Shown here: piece by piece, positions 32,356 to 41,146 of the stretch
Position numbering within the stretch: position 1 is the first letter of the stretch
Layout: each line of letters opens with the position of its first letter
From: Sphingobacterium spiritivorum
GTDB taxonomy: Bacteria; Bacteroidota; Bacteroidia; Sphingobacteriales; Sphingobacteriaceae
Assembly (NCBI RefSeq): GCF_016724845.1
Contig: NZ_CP068082.1
Span: 4,898,001-4,962,000, forward strand
Length of the DNA: 64,000 bases
Reading direction: 5' to 3'
Position numbers and translations under genes: made by a program
Notes under the pieces: model-generated
The model's input: only the letters and a program-made list of their open reading frames with translations
What the model was told of the DNA's origin: nothing
Databases searched by the model: none

Positions 32356-34779
32356 ATGCAACACAATTACCCTATTCTTAATTTATTCCCAAATATTCCA
32401 GGCAAAAAAATATGCAGAGCCGTTCTTTTTGCCCACATGATATGCGGTTCTGCACTTTATGCAGCCAGCAATCCGAACAGTGGCCCGCAGACCATTCTCC
32501 TTCAGCAGCATGAACTTACCGGGCAGATACTAAGTGAGGATATACCGTTAGCCGGTGCGACGGTTAAAATCCCTTCTTTATCCAAAAATGCGATTACCGA
32601 TGAAAATGGAAAATTCAGGTTTAAAAATCTTCCTTCAGGAAAATACAAAATCGTAGTATCTGCCATAGGACACAGCAGATGGACTGAAGAAATCCAGATC
32701 GGTAAAAATTATCAAACCCTTCCCGCAATTTCGCTTACCCGCTCTACACAACAAATTGAAGAAGTCATGGTATTAGGCCGGACTAAAGTGGAAGAAGTCA
32801 ATAAGCAGGCCTATAATGTCACCGCATTAGATGCTACAAAACTTCACAATACCACGCTTGATATTGGTCATGCTCTGGATAGAGTCTCAGGCGTCAGAGT
32901 CCGGGAAACCGGAGGTGTGGGGTCAGATATGAATCTGTCCATCAATGGTTATTCGGGTAAACAGATCAAGATATTCATCGATGGTATTCCTATGGAAGGC
33001 TTCGGGTCTTCCTTTCAGCTCAATAATATTCCGATCAATCTGGCCGAACGTGTAGAAGTATACAGGGGTGTCGTGCCTGTATGGTTAGGTGCTGATGCTA
33101 TGGGAGGTGCGATTAATATTGTTACCGGAAGTTCTAAAAAGAATTATGTGGATGCTTCCTATTCCTACGGATCCTTTAATACACATCGTACCACCATCAA
33201 TGCAGGGCTGACTTCTAAATCCGGATATACACTGCAGTTAAATGCTTACCAGAATTATTCCGACAACAACTACAGAATATCTGTTCCTGATGGTCCTCAG
33301 AATGTAAAACGTTTTCATGACACCTACCACAATGAAGCTATTATCCTTCAGACAGGCATCGTAGACAAAAGCTATGCAGACCGCCTGTTAGTAGGGATAC
33401 AATTGGGAAAAACCTATAAAGAAATGCAGACAGGAGCGCGTATAGAATCTGTATTCGGATCCTGGTACCGTAAGGGAGACATTATTACCCCCACCTTGAG
33501 ATACCAGAAAAGAGATCTGTTTATTAAAGGATTGACAGCAAGTCTAAATGCAAATATTAACCTGGGTCATGAGCAGAATATCGATACGACTTACGTGAGG
33601 TATGATTGGTATGGTACGCCTAAATATTATTCAGGCCTGGGTGGCGAACAAAGCCGGAGCCTTTACAAATACCGGAATAATACGGGGCTGGCCGCGGCAA
33701 CGCTTTCCTATGATATCAATGAGCGAAATGCTATCGTATTGAACAATACTTATTCTACTTTTAACAGAAAAGGCTCTGACGAGCTGTATCCTGAAAACGT
33801 CGCCTATGATCTTCCCCGAAAATCAAGCAAAAACATTACGGGCTTAGCTTACCGGTACAATCATGATGGTAAATGGAATGTAACAGGTTTTTTCAAAAAT
33901 TACTTCCAGCGGCTTAAATACAGCTCCAGCTATAATCCGTCTGGAAACTACGGCGATGTCGCATACAATCATCAGCAAACGAATTATAACAAAATCGGAT
34001 ACGGAATAGCTGGTACTTATTTTCTCAGTCCTTCCCTGCAATTAAAAGCTTCGTACGAGAATGCGAAGCGTATGCCGGAAGCTGAAGAGGTATTCGGGGA
34101 TGAAATTCTGAAAGCCAGTAATCTGGATCTGAAACCGGAATCCAGTGACAATTATAATCTGGGTATCAATTACATGTTCTCGATCAATCAGGATCACCGC
34201 TTTGCAGTGGATCTGGGACTTCTGTACAGAGATTCTAAAGATTTTATCCGTGAAAAATTTAATATAAACATGGTGAAAACGATTATGGAAAACAGAGCCA
34301 GTGTAACCAATAAAGGTATAGATGCTGAGATCCGCTATTCCTATAAAAAATTCTTTACAGCAGGAGCAAATATGTCTTATCACGATTTCAGAAATAAAAC
34401 CAAATACGAAAATGACAATGCAAATGTAAGTATAGTCTATAATGACCGGATGCCTAATATCCCTTATCTGTATGGCAATTTTGATGCAACAGTCTTCCTT
34501 TCGGATCTGGGAACAAAAGGCAACAATCTGAGTATAGGTTACAACCTGCTCTATGTGCACAGCATGTATCTATACTGGCCAAGTCAGGGATCAGAAAAAC
34601 TGGACATTGATACACAGTTTGGACATGACGTCAATGCCGTATACAGCTTTAACAATGGCCGTTACAATATAGGTCTGGAATGCAAAAATATAACTAATGC
34701 GCAGTTATTTGACAATTTCAGATTGCCGAAACCATCAAGAGGATTCTTCCTGAAGGCACGATACTTTATATCTAACTAG
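32356..34779 (+). CDS. TonB-dependent receptor (iron-type)
   Basis: An 807-residue outer-membrane receptor: signal peptide (about 1-37, AVLFAHMICGSALYAASN), carboxypeptidase-regulatory-like domain (about 50-130, GQILSEDIPLAGATVKIPSL), plug (about 140-260, VEVYRGVVPVWLGADAMGG) and barrel with the C-terminal FLKARYFISN. It imports a TonB-dependent substrate, most likely a siderophore or a related iron carrier, since it is 48 nt upstream of a DUF4374 lipoprotein and divergent from PepSY genes. A promoter-operator lies at 32178-32237. Confidence 0.85.
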   Translation: MQHNYPILNLFPNIPGKKICRAVLFAHMICGSALYAASNPNSGPQTILLQQHELTGQILSEDIPLAGATVKIPSLSKNAITDENGKFRFKNLPSGKYKIVVSAIGHSRWTEEIQIGKNYQTLPAISLTRSTQQIEEVMVLGRTKVEEVNKQAYNVTALDATKLHNTTLDIGHALDRVSGVRVRETGGVGSDMNLSINGYSGKQIKIFIDGIPMEGFGSSFQLNNIPINLAERVEVYRGVVPVWLGADAMGGAINIVTGSSKKNYVDASYSYGSFNTHRTTINAGLTSKSGYTLQLNAYQNYSDNNYRISVPDGPQNVKRFHDTYHNEAIILQTGIVDKSYADRLLVGIQLGKTYKEMQTGARIESVFGSWYRKGDIITPTLRYQKRDLFIKGLTASLNANINLGHEQNIDTTYVRYDWYGTPKYYSGLGGEQSRSLYKYRNNTGLAAATLSYDINERNAIVLNNTYSTFNRKGSDELYPENVAYDLPRKSSKNITGLAYRYNHDGKWNVTGFFKNYFQRLKYSSSYNPSGNYGDVAYNHQQTNYNKIGYGIAGTYFLSPSLQLKASYENAKRMPEAEEVFGDEILKASNLDLKPESSDNYNLGINYMFSINQDHRFAVDLGLLYRDSKDFIREKFNINMVKTIMENRASVTNKGIDAEIRYSYKKFFTAGANMSYHDFRNKTKYENDNANVSIVYNDRMPNIPYLYGNFDATVFLSDLGTKGNNLSIGYNLLYVHSMYLYWPSQGSEKLDIDTQFGHDVNAVYSFNNGRYNIGLECKNITNAQLFDNFRLPKPSRGFFLKARYFISN

Positions 34780-34827
34780 ATTTTTTTTACAACTCAAAAT
34801 AATATTAACAACTAAAATTACATACTC

Positions 34828-36069
34828 ATGATCAGAACATTTAAAAGTCTCACTTTACTTTCAGCTACTGCCCTAATAGGTTTTAATGCCTGTTCCAAAG
34901 ACAAAGGGAATATCGACACCACCATTACCCCGGGTGAAGGAAATAAAGTAAAATATGTTATTGCAGCTCACCCTACAAGCGCAGAAGCAGGAACTGCAGA
35001 TTATCTGCTGACAACTGATGACCTGACCAAAGGCTCTATCACGACCAAAGGAAATGGTATCGAACAGGACGGAACATGGAGATACTATGTAGTCAACCAG
35101 AATAAATTCTTCAGTATGCTGTACGGACAGGGTAATCCGGGTGCTGTTACTTCATATGCCTTAAATGCAGATGGCAAACTTGTAAAAGTTTCCAATTTTG
35201 TTACGGAGACTGTTCAGGTATTTGCACCGATGAATAATGAACTTGTCTTATTCAAAGTTCCCCGTTCCGGAAACGAAAATTCACTTGTCTATCGTATTGA
35301 TGCGGTCAACCCGGGTATCAAAGCAGATAAGGAAATCAATATTGTCAAGTTAGCGGGTAATGGCGAACGTGCCCACTTTACATGGGCTACCCAGTTCGGG
35401 GATAAATTACTGGCTCCTTATATGAGTATAAAAGGATGTTGCGGAGACACCTTTGGAACTGCCTACCCGGATAGTACATGGGTTGCAGTATTATCTTTCC
35501 CTGATCTGAAAGTCGAAAAAGTAATCAAAGATAACCGTACCAGTTATCTGGGTGGTTACTTCAAAAACGGATTATTTGTAGACGAACAGGGAGATGCATA
35601 TGGTTTTTCAGGAGCTACTGTAAAAATCGGAGAAAACATTGTATCAAAAAATCCGTCGGCTATCGTTCGTATCAAAAAAGGAACGACAGAATTTGACAAA
35701 AGCTATTTCTTCAATTTTGAACAAAAAACAAATGGTTTTAAAATCAATTCAGCGCGTTACATAGGTAAAGGCAAATTCCTGGTGCAATCATATGCGCAAT
35801 CCAAATCTACTGTAGGTGTTAAATTTGCAATTGCAGATGTATATGCACAAACGGTTACCTGGGTTACGGGTGCTCCGGTTAACATCTCAGGTACGACTTC
35901 CAGCAACTATGGTGCACTTTCTGAAGACGGTACTAAAGCATATGTAGGTTTGACATTAGATACCGGAGATAGCTATGTCTACATCTTTGATACAGCGACA
36001 AACACAGCTACACAAGGTTTGAAAGTTGAAGGTGGAACGATTAACGGTATTCACAGACTGACCTACTAA
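34828..36069 (+). CDS. DUF4374 lipoprotein
   Basis: A 413-residue lipoprotein (leader to LIGFNAC, lipobox Cys at 22) of the DUF4374 family, predicted beta-propeller: repeated strands such as KYVIAAHPTSAEAGTADYLL, RYYVVNQNKFFSMLYGQGNP, and RAHFTWATQFGDKLLAPYMS with GCCGDTFGTAYPDSTWVAVL. DUF4374 proteins accompany TonB receptors in iron-uptake loci of Bacteroidota and may be surface or periplasmic ligand-binding partners. It is followed by a terminator. Confidence 0.83.
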   Translation: MIRTFKSLTLLSATALIGFNACSKDKGNIDTTITPGEGNKVKYVIAAHPTSAEAGTADYLLTTDDLTKGSITTKGNGIEQDGTWRYYVVNQNKFFSMLYGQGNPGAVTSYALNADGKLVKVSNFVTETVQVFAPMNNELVLFKVPRSGNENSLVYRIDAVNPGIKADKEINIVKLAGNGERAHFTWATQFGDKLLAPYMSIKGCCGDTFGTAYPDSTWVAVLSFPDLKVEKVIKDNRTSYLGGYFKNGLFVDEQGDAYGFSGATVKIGENIVSKNPSAIVRIKKGTTEFDKSYFFNFEQKTNGFKINSARYIGKGKFLVQSYAQSKSTVGVKFAIADVYAQTVTWVTGAPVNISGTTSSNYGALSEDGTKAYVGLTLDTGDSYVYIFDTATNTATQGLKVEGGTINGIHRLTY

Positions 36070-36097
36070 CCGGTATATCCATATTAGCAGTTATATG

Positions 36098-36130
36098 AGG
36101 GATATTCAGTATTTGAATATCCCTTTTCTA
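36098..36130. terminator. Convergent terminator
   Basis: AGGGATATTC (36098-36107) pairs with GAATATCCCT (36115-36124), loop 7 nt, followed by TTTCTATTTTC. It lies between the DUF4374 gene and the enoyl-CoA hydratase gene. Confidence 0.8.
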
Positions 36131-36148
36131 TTTTCATCACACAAAAGA

Positions 36149-36934
36149 TTAACGATTTTTCCATTCCGGCGGACGTTTATCACGCTGAGCAGCAAGTCCT
36201 TCTTTCGCATCTTCAGAGTCTTTCAGTTCATGCAATACTTTTAAAAGATAAGCATAGCGATCTGTAGCAGCCAGTTCTTTTATTTGTTTCAGTGCTTCAA
36301 AACCTTTCCGGATAGCTAAGGGAGCACCCATTATCAGATCCGCAATCAGCATTTTGATCTTATGATCATCTTCATTTTCCACAAAATCCGTGACTAATCC
36401 AAGTTCATGTGCCTGTGAGGCTGTAAAAGACGTACCTCGTATGCACAGATCCATGGCTTTAGCATCCGGCAGATGTTTCAGTAACGAAGCCAGTACCTGA
36501 AACGGGAATATGCCGATGCGTACCTCCGGCAGAGCGAACCGTACATTTTGCTTCGCAAAAACATATGTGCATTCCAGAAAGATAAGAAAACCTCCGGCAT
36601 ACACATCCCCCTCAATAATACAGACAGAAGGTTTGTTGAGTTCGGCGATGACTGCTCCCAGAGAGATATCTGTATTCGTAATATCCGGATTTAAGGTGTC
36701 GGCCTCCGGATTTTCAAATGCTTTGAGATCCATTCCCGCACAGAATACCGGTCCCTCAGCTTTTATAACGACAACACGTACCGCTGTATCCTTATTTGCT
36801 TCCTGCAAAGCATGCCGTATCTCATTGACCATAGTCGGTGTGAAAGCATTGCGTTTGCCGGGACGCGCCAGCGTGAGGTAAAATACACGATCTGTTATAT
36901 GGGTACGGATAAAATGATAGGAAACGCTATTCAT
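36149..36934 (-). CDS. Enoyl-CoA hydratase/isomerase (probably methylglutaconyl-CoA hydratase)
   Basis: A 261-residue crotonase-fold enzyme: LARPGKRNAFTPTMVNEI, oxyanion-hole GPVFCAGMDLKAF and EGDVYAGGFLIFLECTYVFA are the family's conserved blocks. It lies 4 nt after the HMG-CoA lyase gene and with an acyl-CoA dehydrogenase and a divergent carboxyltransferase gene, so it most likely hydrates 3-methylglutaconyl-CoA in leucine breakdown. Specificity rests on this context. Confidence 0.8.
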   Translation of the reverse strand: MNSVSYHFIRTHITDRVFYLTLARPGKRNAFTPTMVNEIRHALQEANKDTAVRVVVIKAEGPVFCAGMDLKAFENPEADTLNPDITNTDISLGAVIAELNKPSVCIIEGDVYAGGFLIFLECTYVFAKQNVRFALPEVRIGIFPFQVLASLLKHLPDAKAMDLCIRGTSFTASQAHELGLVTDFVENEDDHKIKMLIADLIMGAPLAIRKGFEALKQIKELAATDRYAYLLKVLHELKDSEDAKEGLAAQRDKRPPEWKNR

Positions 36935-36938
36935 GATA

Positions 36939-37787
36939 TTAACTGATTAATGTATTAAACTGTTGTTTCAACTCTTCAATCTGTGACGCATTACCTCTCC
37001 CAAAGAACAGCAAAAGGTCTTCCATAGCAATATTCCCGACAAGATCATCTTTTGCAAAAGGACAGCCTCCATATCCTAACATGGCTCCGTCAAATGTTTT
37101 ACATCCGGATTCAAAGGCAGCTTTTATTTTTGCCATACTATTCAGTTTGGTAGAATGAAAGTGTGCTCCGATATGCAATTCAGTGAACAACTCATATACC
37201 TTATGAAACAGGCTGCCGATCTGTGCTACAGAAGCCTCCCCCGTGGTATCAGCGAGCGAGAACCGGGTAACCCCCAATTCAGCTATATTGCCTAGCCAGT
37301 CAATAACCAGTTGTTCGCTCCAGATCTCCTTATACGGATTGCCGAATGCCATAGAAATATAAACGACAGGTTCTTTGTCTCCTGCTTTGGTACGTTCCAC
37401 AATATATTTCAGTCGCTCATAGGACTGCTGCAGATTCGCATTTGTATTGCGGCGTTGAAACTCTTCCGATATCGAAAAAGGATAACCCAGATAATGGATC
37501 TGCTCAAAAGCAGTCGCCCGCTCCACTCCTTTCTCATTCACTACAATAGCCAGAAGTCTGGTGTCATTGACCAGATCCAGCTGCCGGACAACAGCCTCTG
37601 TGTCTGCCATCTGAGGTACAGCGACAGGAGATACAAAACTTCCGAAATCTATACATTCAAACAATCCTGTACGAATCAGAAAATTAATATACGCTGCTTT
37701 CTTTTCTGTAGATATTTGTCCGTGCAATCCCTGAATGGCATCACGCGGACACTCTACTAAGGTGATATTTTGATTAAGATCTGACAT
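36939..37787 (-). CDS. Hydroxymethylglutaryl-CoA lyase-like enzyme (divergent)
   Basis: A 282-residue TIM-barrel of the HMG-CoA lyase/DRE-TIM family. It would split HMG-CoA into acetoacetate and acetyl-CoA. The opening LVECPRDAIQG corresponds to the usual V-G-P-R-D-G-L-Q, with Gly replaced by Cys and Ala. GAHFHSTKLN corresponds to H-x-H metal motif (usually HFHDT), and GGCPFAKDDLVGN matches the Cys loop but with KDD in place of APGAS. These substitutions make the substrate less certain. It overlaps the acyl-CoA dehydrogenase gene by 14 nt and is followed by the hydratase. Confidence 0.78.
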   Translation of the reverse strand: MSDLNQNITLVECPRDAIQGLHGQISTEKKAAYINFLIRTGLFECIDFGSFVSPVAVPQMADTEAVVRQLDLVNDTRLLAIVVNEKGVERATAFEQIHYLGYPFSISEEFQRRNTNANLQQSYERLKYIVERTKAGDKEPVVYISMAFGNPYKEIWSEQLVIDWLGNIAELGVTRFSLADTTGEASVAQIGSLFHKVYELFTELHIGAHFHSTKLNSMAKIKAAFESGCKTFDGAMLGYGGCPFAKDDLVGNIAMEDLLLFFGRGNASQIEELKQQFNTLIS

Positions 37788-38925
37788 CTTTTTGAATTTC
37801 TCTTGCTATGACCATTTTCTGGATGCTGGACGTTCCTTCTCCGATGGTACACAATTTGGCATCTCTGAAGTACTTTTCTGCAGGATAATCTTTCGTAAAT
37901 CCATATCCGCCAAAAATCTGTACACTTTCATTCGACACTTCTACAGCCGCTTCAGAAGCATACAACTTCGCCATTGCACTGATTTTTGAAGATTTCGTAC
38001 CCGATTCTTTTAAAAATGCAGCCTGACGGGTCAGAAGCTCTGCAGCTTCTACCTGCGTTGCCATTTCTGCTAATTTAAACCCTACAGCCTGAAAATCAAA
38101 TATTTTCTGATTAAATTGTTCACGTTCATTCGCATATTTCAATGCACACTCATAAGCACCACGTGCTATGCCTAGAGATAATGCTGCAATAGATATGCGC
38201 CCTCCATCCAGTAACTTTAATGCCTGCACAAAACCCTGCCCCTCTTCGCCAACGATCTGATCCTTATGTACTCTGCAGTTATCAAAGAATAAACATGCTG
38301 TTTCTGAAGCGCGCATTCCTAATTTGTTTTCTTTCTTTCCTGCCGAAAATCCCGGTGTACCCTTTTCGATGATAAAGGCAGTCATTCCTTTTTTATCACC
38401 TTTTTGACCGGTTCGGGTAATAACAACAGCAACTTCTGAACTGATGGCATGTGTAATAAAATTCTTAGAGCCGTTCAGGATAAAATAATCGCCATCCCGC
38501 TCGGCAACAGTTGTCAGACCTCCGGCATCAGATCCGGATCCTGTTTCTGTCAATCCCCATGCACCGATCCACTCTGCAGTCGCCAGTTTAGGCAAGTATT
38601 TTTTCTTTTGCTCTTCATTCGCAAAACTCAGTATATGATTGGTACAAAGCGAATTATGCGCAGCTACCGAAAGTCCTATAGATCCGCACACTTTAGATAT
38701 TTCATCCAGAATAGTAATATATTCCTGGTAGCCCAGTCCTGCACCGCCGTATTCCTCTGGCACAATAATTCCCATGAAACCATAAGATCCCATCTTCCTG
38801 AACAGCTCTACGGGAAAGGTTTGAGCCTCATCCCACTCCATGATATGTGGTTTAATAAAATTCGTTGCAAAATCAGCAGCACTCTGCCTGATTAACTCCA
38901 TCTGGTCTACATTAGCGACAAACAT
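37774..38925 (-). CDS. Acyl-CoA dehydrogenase (probably isovaleryl-CoA type)
   Basis: A 383-residue FAD-dependent dehydrogenase. Conserved regions are PEEYGGAGLGYQEY, WGLTETGSGSDAGG (FAD and substrate), GMRASETACLFFDNCRV, and a C-terminal VQIFGGYGFTKDYPAEKYFR followed by TIGEGTSSIQ, where the Glu is at the usual catalytic-base position for short/medium-chain enzymes. In the cluster with HMG-CoA lyase and a hydratase the expected substrate is isovaleryl-CoA, though isovaleryl-CoA dehydrogenases use a different base position, so a broader short-chain substrate is also possible. It is first of the minus-strand operon, divergent from the carboxyltransferase gene. Confidence 0.83.
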   Translation of the reverse strand: MFVANVDQMELIRQSAADFATNFIKPHIMEWDEAQTFPVELFRKMGSYGFMGIIVPEEYGGAGLGYQEYITILDEISKVCGSIGLSVAAHNSLCTNHILSFANEEQKKKYLPKLATAEWIGAWGLTETGSGSDAGGLTTVAERDGDYFILNGSKNFITHAISSEVAVVITRTGQKGDKKGMTAFIIEKGTPGFSAGKKENKLGMRASETACLFFDNCRVHKDQIVGEEGQGFVQALKLLDGGRISIAALSLGIARGAYECALKYANEREQFNQKIFDFQAVGFKLAEMATQVEAAELLTRQAAFLKESGTKSSKISAMAKLYASEAAVEVSNESVQIFGGYGFTKDYPAEKYFRDAKLCTIGEGTSSIQKMVIAREIQKDVRS

Positions 38926-39083
38926 AATTTACTATTTACTTGTTTATAATTATTGGTGATTCTCGAATCAAATATATACAAACTATTATATATACAATTA
39001 CAAAAATATCAAAATATTGTTTTATTTTTATCCCATATTAAGAAATTATTAATATAAGCACCCCTTATAAACCAAAATTGCAA

Positions 39084-40691
39084 ATGAATAACTTAATTGA
39101 TGTTTTAAACAAAAAGAAAGAGACACTGGCATTAGGCGGTGGACTGGATAAAATTGAGAAGCACAAACAAAAGGGTAAACTTACCGCCTGGGAACGCATA
39201 CATTACTTACTGGATGACAATCGTGACTTTCTGGAGATAGGTATATTTGCAGGAGATGGTATGTATGAAGATGAGGGTGGCTGCCCCAATGGTGGTGCGG
39301 TATGTGTATTAGGATATGTACAAGGCAAACAATGCGTTATCGTCTCTAACGACGCAACAGTCAAGGCCGGAGCCTGGTTTCCGATCAGTTGTAAAAAAAA
39401 TCTCCGTGCTCAGGAGATAGCCATGGAAAACCATATTCCCATTATCTATCTGGTAGATTCTGCTGGCGTATTCCTGCCGATGCAGGATGAAATATTCCCC
39501 GATAAAGAGCATTTCGGACGCATTTTCAGAAATAACGCCAAAATGTCCTCTATGGGTATTCCGCAACTGGCTGCTATAATGGGAAGTTGTGTGGCTGGTG
39601 GTGCTTACCTTCCGATCATGTCAGACTATGCATTTATAGTAGAAGGTACAGGATCTGTATTCCTTGCAGGCCCATATCTGGTCAAATCATCCATTGGAGA
39701 AACAGTAGATGCTGAAACACTGGGCGGTGCGGCCACACATTCCGAAATATCCGGGGTTACGGACAATAAATATCCTACAGATGAAGCCTGTCTGGACGCT
39801 ATCAAACAGGTAATAGATAAATTCGGCGAACAGCCGAAAGCACAGTTTAGCAGAAAAGAATCTTCAAAACCGGCTTCCAAAGCAGGGCAAATCACCGACA
39901 TTATGCCTCTGGACCGGACAAAGCCCTACGATATGAAGCGCATAATAGAAGCGATCGTCGATGAAAATACATTTGAAGAATACAAAAAAGATTACGGCAA
40001 GACCATCGTCTGCGGTTTGGCACGGGTAGATGGCTGGGCCATCGGTATTGTAGCTAATCAGCGCGAGGTAGTGAAGGCAAAAAAAGCAGGAGGATCTGTC
40101 GAAATGCAGATGGGCGGTGTTATTTACAGCGATTCCGCAGACAAGGCTGCACGGTTTATTATGAACTGTAATCAGCAATCCATTCCATTGGTATTCTTCC
40201 AGGATGTAACAGGATTTATGGTGGGGAGCCGTTCTGAACATGGCGGCATTATTAAAGATGGTGCCAAAATGGTAAATGCAATGGCTAATTCGGTTGTGCC
40301 TAAATTTACTTTTATGATTGGCAACAGTTATGGAGCTGGTAATTATGCGATGTGTGGCAAAGCTTACGATCCCCGCCTTATTTATGCATGGCCTACAGCA
40401 CAAATTGCGGTCATGAGCGGAGCAGCAGCAGGAAAAACACTTTTGCAGATACAGGATGCTGCTTTAAAAAGCAAAGGAGTATCGATTACGGAGGCAGAAC
40501 AACAGGCACTTTTAAAAAGTATTGAAGACAAATACAACGAACAGCTAAGTCCATACTATGCAGCTGCGCGACTGTGGGTCGATGGTGTTATTCATCCGGA
40601 CGAAACACGAAAAGTAATCAGTATGGGAATTGAAGCGGCAAACCATGCCCCGATCACAGAACGATACAATGTAGGTGTAATTCAAACTTAA
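39084..40691 (+). CDS. Acyl-CoA carboxylase carboxyltransferase subunit (probably methylcrotonyl-CoA, MccB-like)
   Basis: A 535-residue carboxyltransferase of the PccB/MccB family: VCVLGYVQGKQCVIVSNDATV, GSCVAGGAYLPIMSDYAFIVEGTGS and the C-terminal GNSYGAGNYAMCGKAYDPR and WPTAQIAVMSGAAA are conserved blocks. It moves carboxyl from biotin to an acyl-CoA. The frame opens at TTG 39078, but ATG 39084 two codons later is the natural start. With the divergent dehydrogenase, lyase and hydratase genes this is the leucine-catabolic enzyme. The biotin carboxylase/BCCP subunit is not in the window. Confidence 0.85.
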   Translation: MNNLIDVLNKKKETLALGGGLDKIEKHKQKGKLTAWERIHYLLDDNRDFLEIGIFAGDGMYEDEGGCPNGGAVCVLGYVQGKQCVIVSNDATVKAGAWFPISCKKNLRAQEIAMENHIPIIYLVDSAGVFLPMQDEIFPDKEHFGRIFRNNAKMSSMGIPQLAAIMGSCVAGGAYLPIMSDYAFIVEGTGSVFLAGPYLVKSSIGETVDAETLGGAATHSEISGVTDNKYPTDEACLDAIKQVIDKFGEQPKAQFSRKESSKPASKAGQITDIMPLDRTKPYDMKRIIEAIVDENTFEEYKKDYGKTIVCGLARVDGWAIGIVANQREVVKAKKAGGSVEMQMGGVIYSDSADKAARFIMNCNQQSIPLVFFQDVTGFMVGSRSEHGGIIKDGAKMVNAMANSVVPKFTFMIGNSYGAGNYAMCGKAYDPRLIYAWPTAQIAVMSGAAAGKTLLQIQDAALKSKGVSITEAEQQALLKSIEDKYNEQLSPYYAAARLWVDGVIHPDETRKVISMGIEAANHAPITERYNVGVIQT

Positions 40692-40702
40692 GGCGATGTT
40701 TT

Positions 40703-41095
40703 ATGTTAAAAAAATATCTGTTTACATGTATACTGCTAACGGTAGTTTCACTCGGTTTTTCTCAGCAGATAAAGCAAAGTCATAAACAAAAGGAAGAGTA
40801 TCGTATGATCATTCCTTTTGAAAAGTTACTTTCCAACCTTTTGGAGATCGCTATTGATACCGGTGCAGGATTTGATAAAGATGCACGGAAACTATTGATG
40901 AATCCGAAAACAAATACCACAAAATTCAAAAGTGTAATTGAAGGAATCAATGTCATGGCTGAATTGGGCTGGACTGTGGTTTTTTCCGCACCAATCGTTT
41001 CTGAAGGCGACCCAAATAGGAGGTATTATTTGCTCAAAAGAGAGATTGACAGTAATAAGGTGAACAACAATGAAAATCCGGATACTGAAAAATAG
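40703..41095 (+). CDS. Small secreted protein of unknown function
   Basis: A 130-residue protein with a signal peptide (LKKYLFTCILLTVVSLGFSQQ) and no family I recognise. The mature part is mixed alpha/beta (EKLLSNLLEIAIDTGAGFDK, then FKSVIEGINVMAELGWTVVF). It starts 11 nt after the carboxyltransferase gene, so may be co-transcribed, but its role in leucine breakdown is not obvious. Its last codons (ENPDTEK) are encoded by the left arm of the following terminator. Confidence 0.65.
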   Translation: MLKKYLFTCILLTVVSLGFSQQIKQSHKQKEEYRMIIPFEKLLSNLLEIAIDTGAGFDKDARKLLMNPKTNTTKFKSVIEGINVMAELGWTVVFSAPIVSEGDPNRRYYLLKREIDSNKVNNNENPDTEK

Positions 41096-41110
41096 CAGTA
41101 TCCGGATTTT
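41073..41110 (+). terminator. Perfect 15-bp terminator overlapping a coding end
   Basis: AAAATCCGGATACTG (41073-41087) pairs exactly with CAGTATCCGGATTTT (41096-41110), loop 8 nt containing the stop codon. The left arm is the 3' end of the gene at 40703-41095. The T run is part of the right arm. Confidence 0.9.
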
Positions 41111-41145
41111 ATAAGACAAAGAACATGCGGATATTTGTCTTATAA
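41109..41145 (+). promoter_or_regulatory. Perfect 12-bp inverted repeat just upstream of ogt/ada-like start
   Basis: TTATAAGACAAA (41109-41120) and TTTGTCTTATAA (41134-41145) pair exactly around a 13-nt loop, and the ATG at 41147 follows. It could be an operator for the AraC-like domain of the same protein, or an mRNA hairpin masking the start. It is distinct from the terminator that precedes it. Confidence 0.5.
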
Positions 41146-41146
41146 A

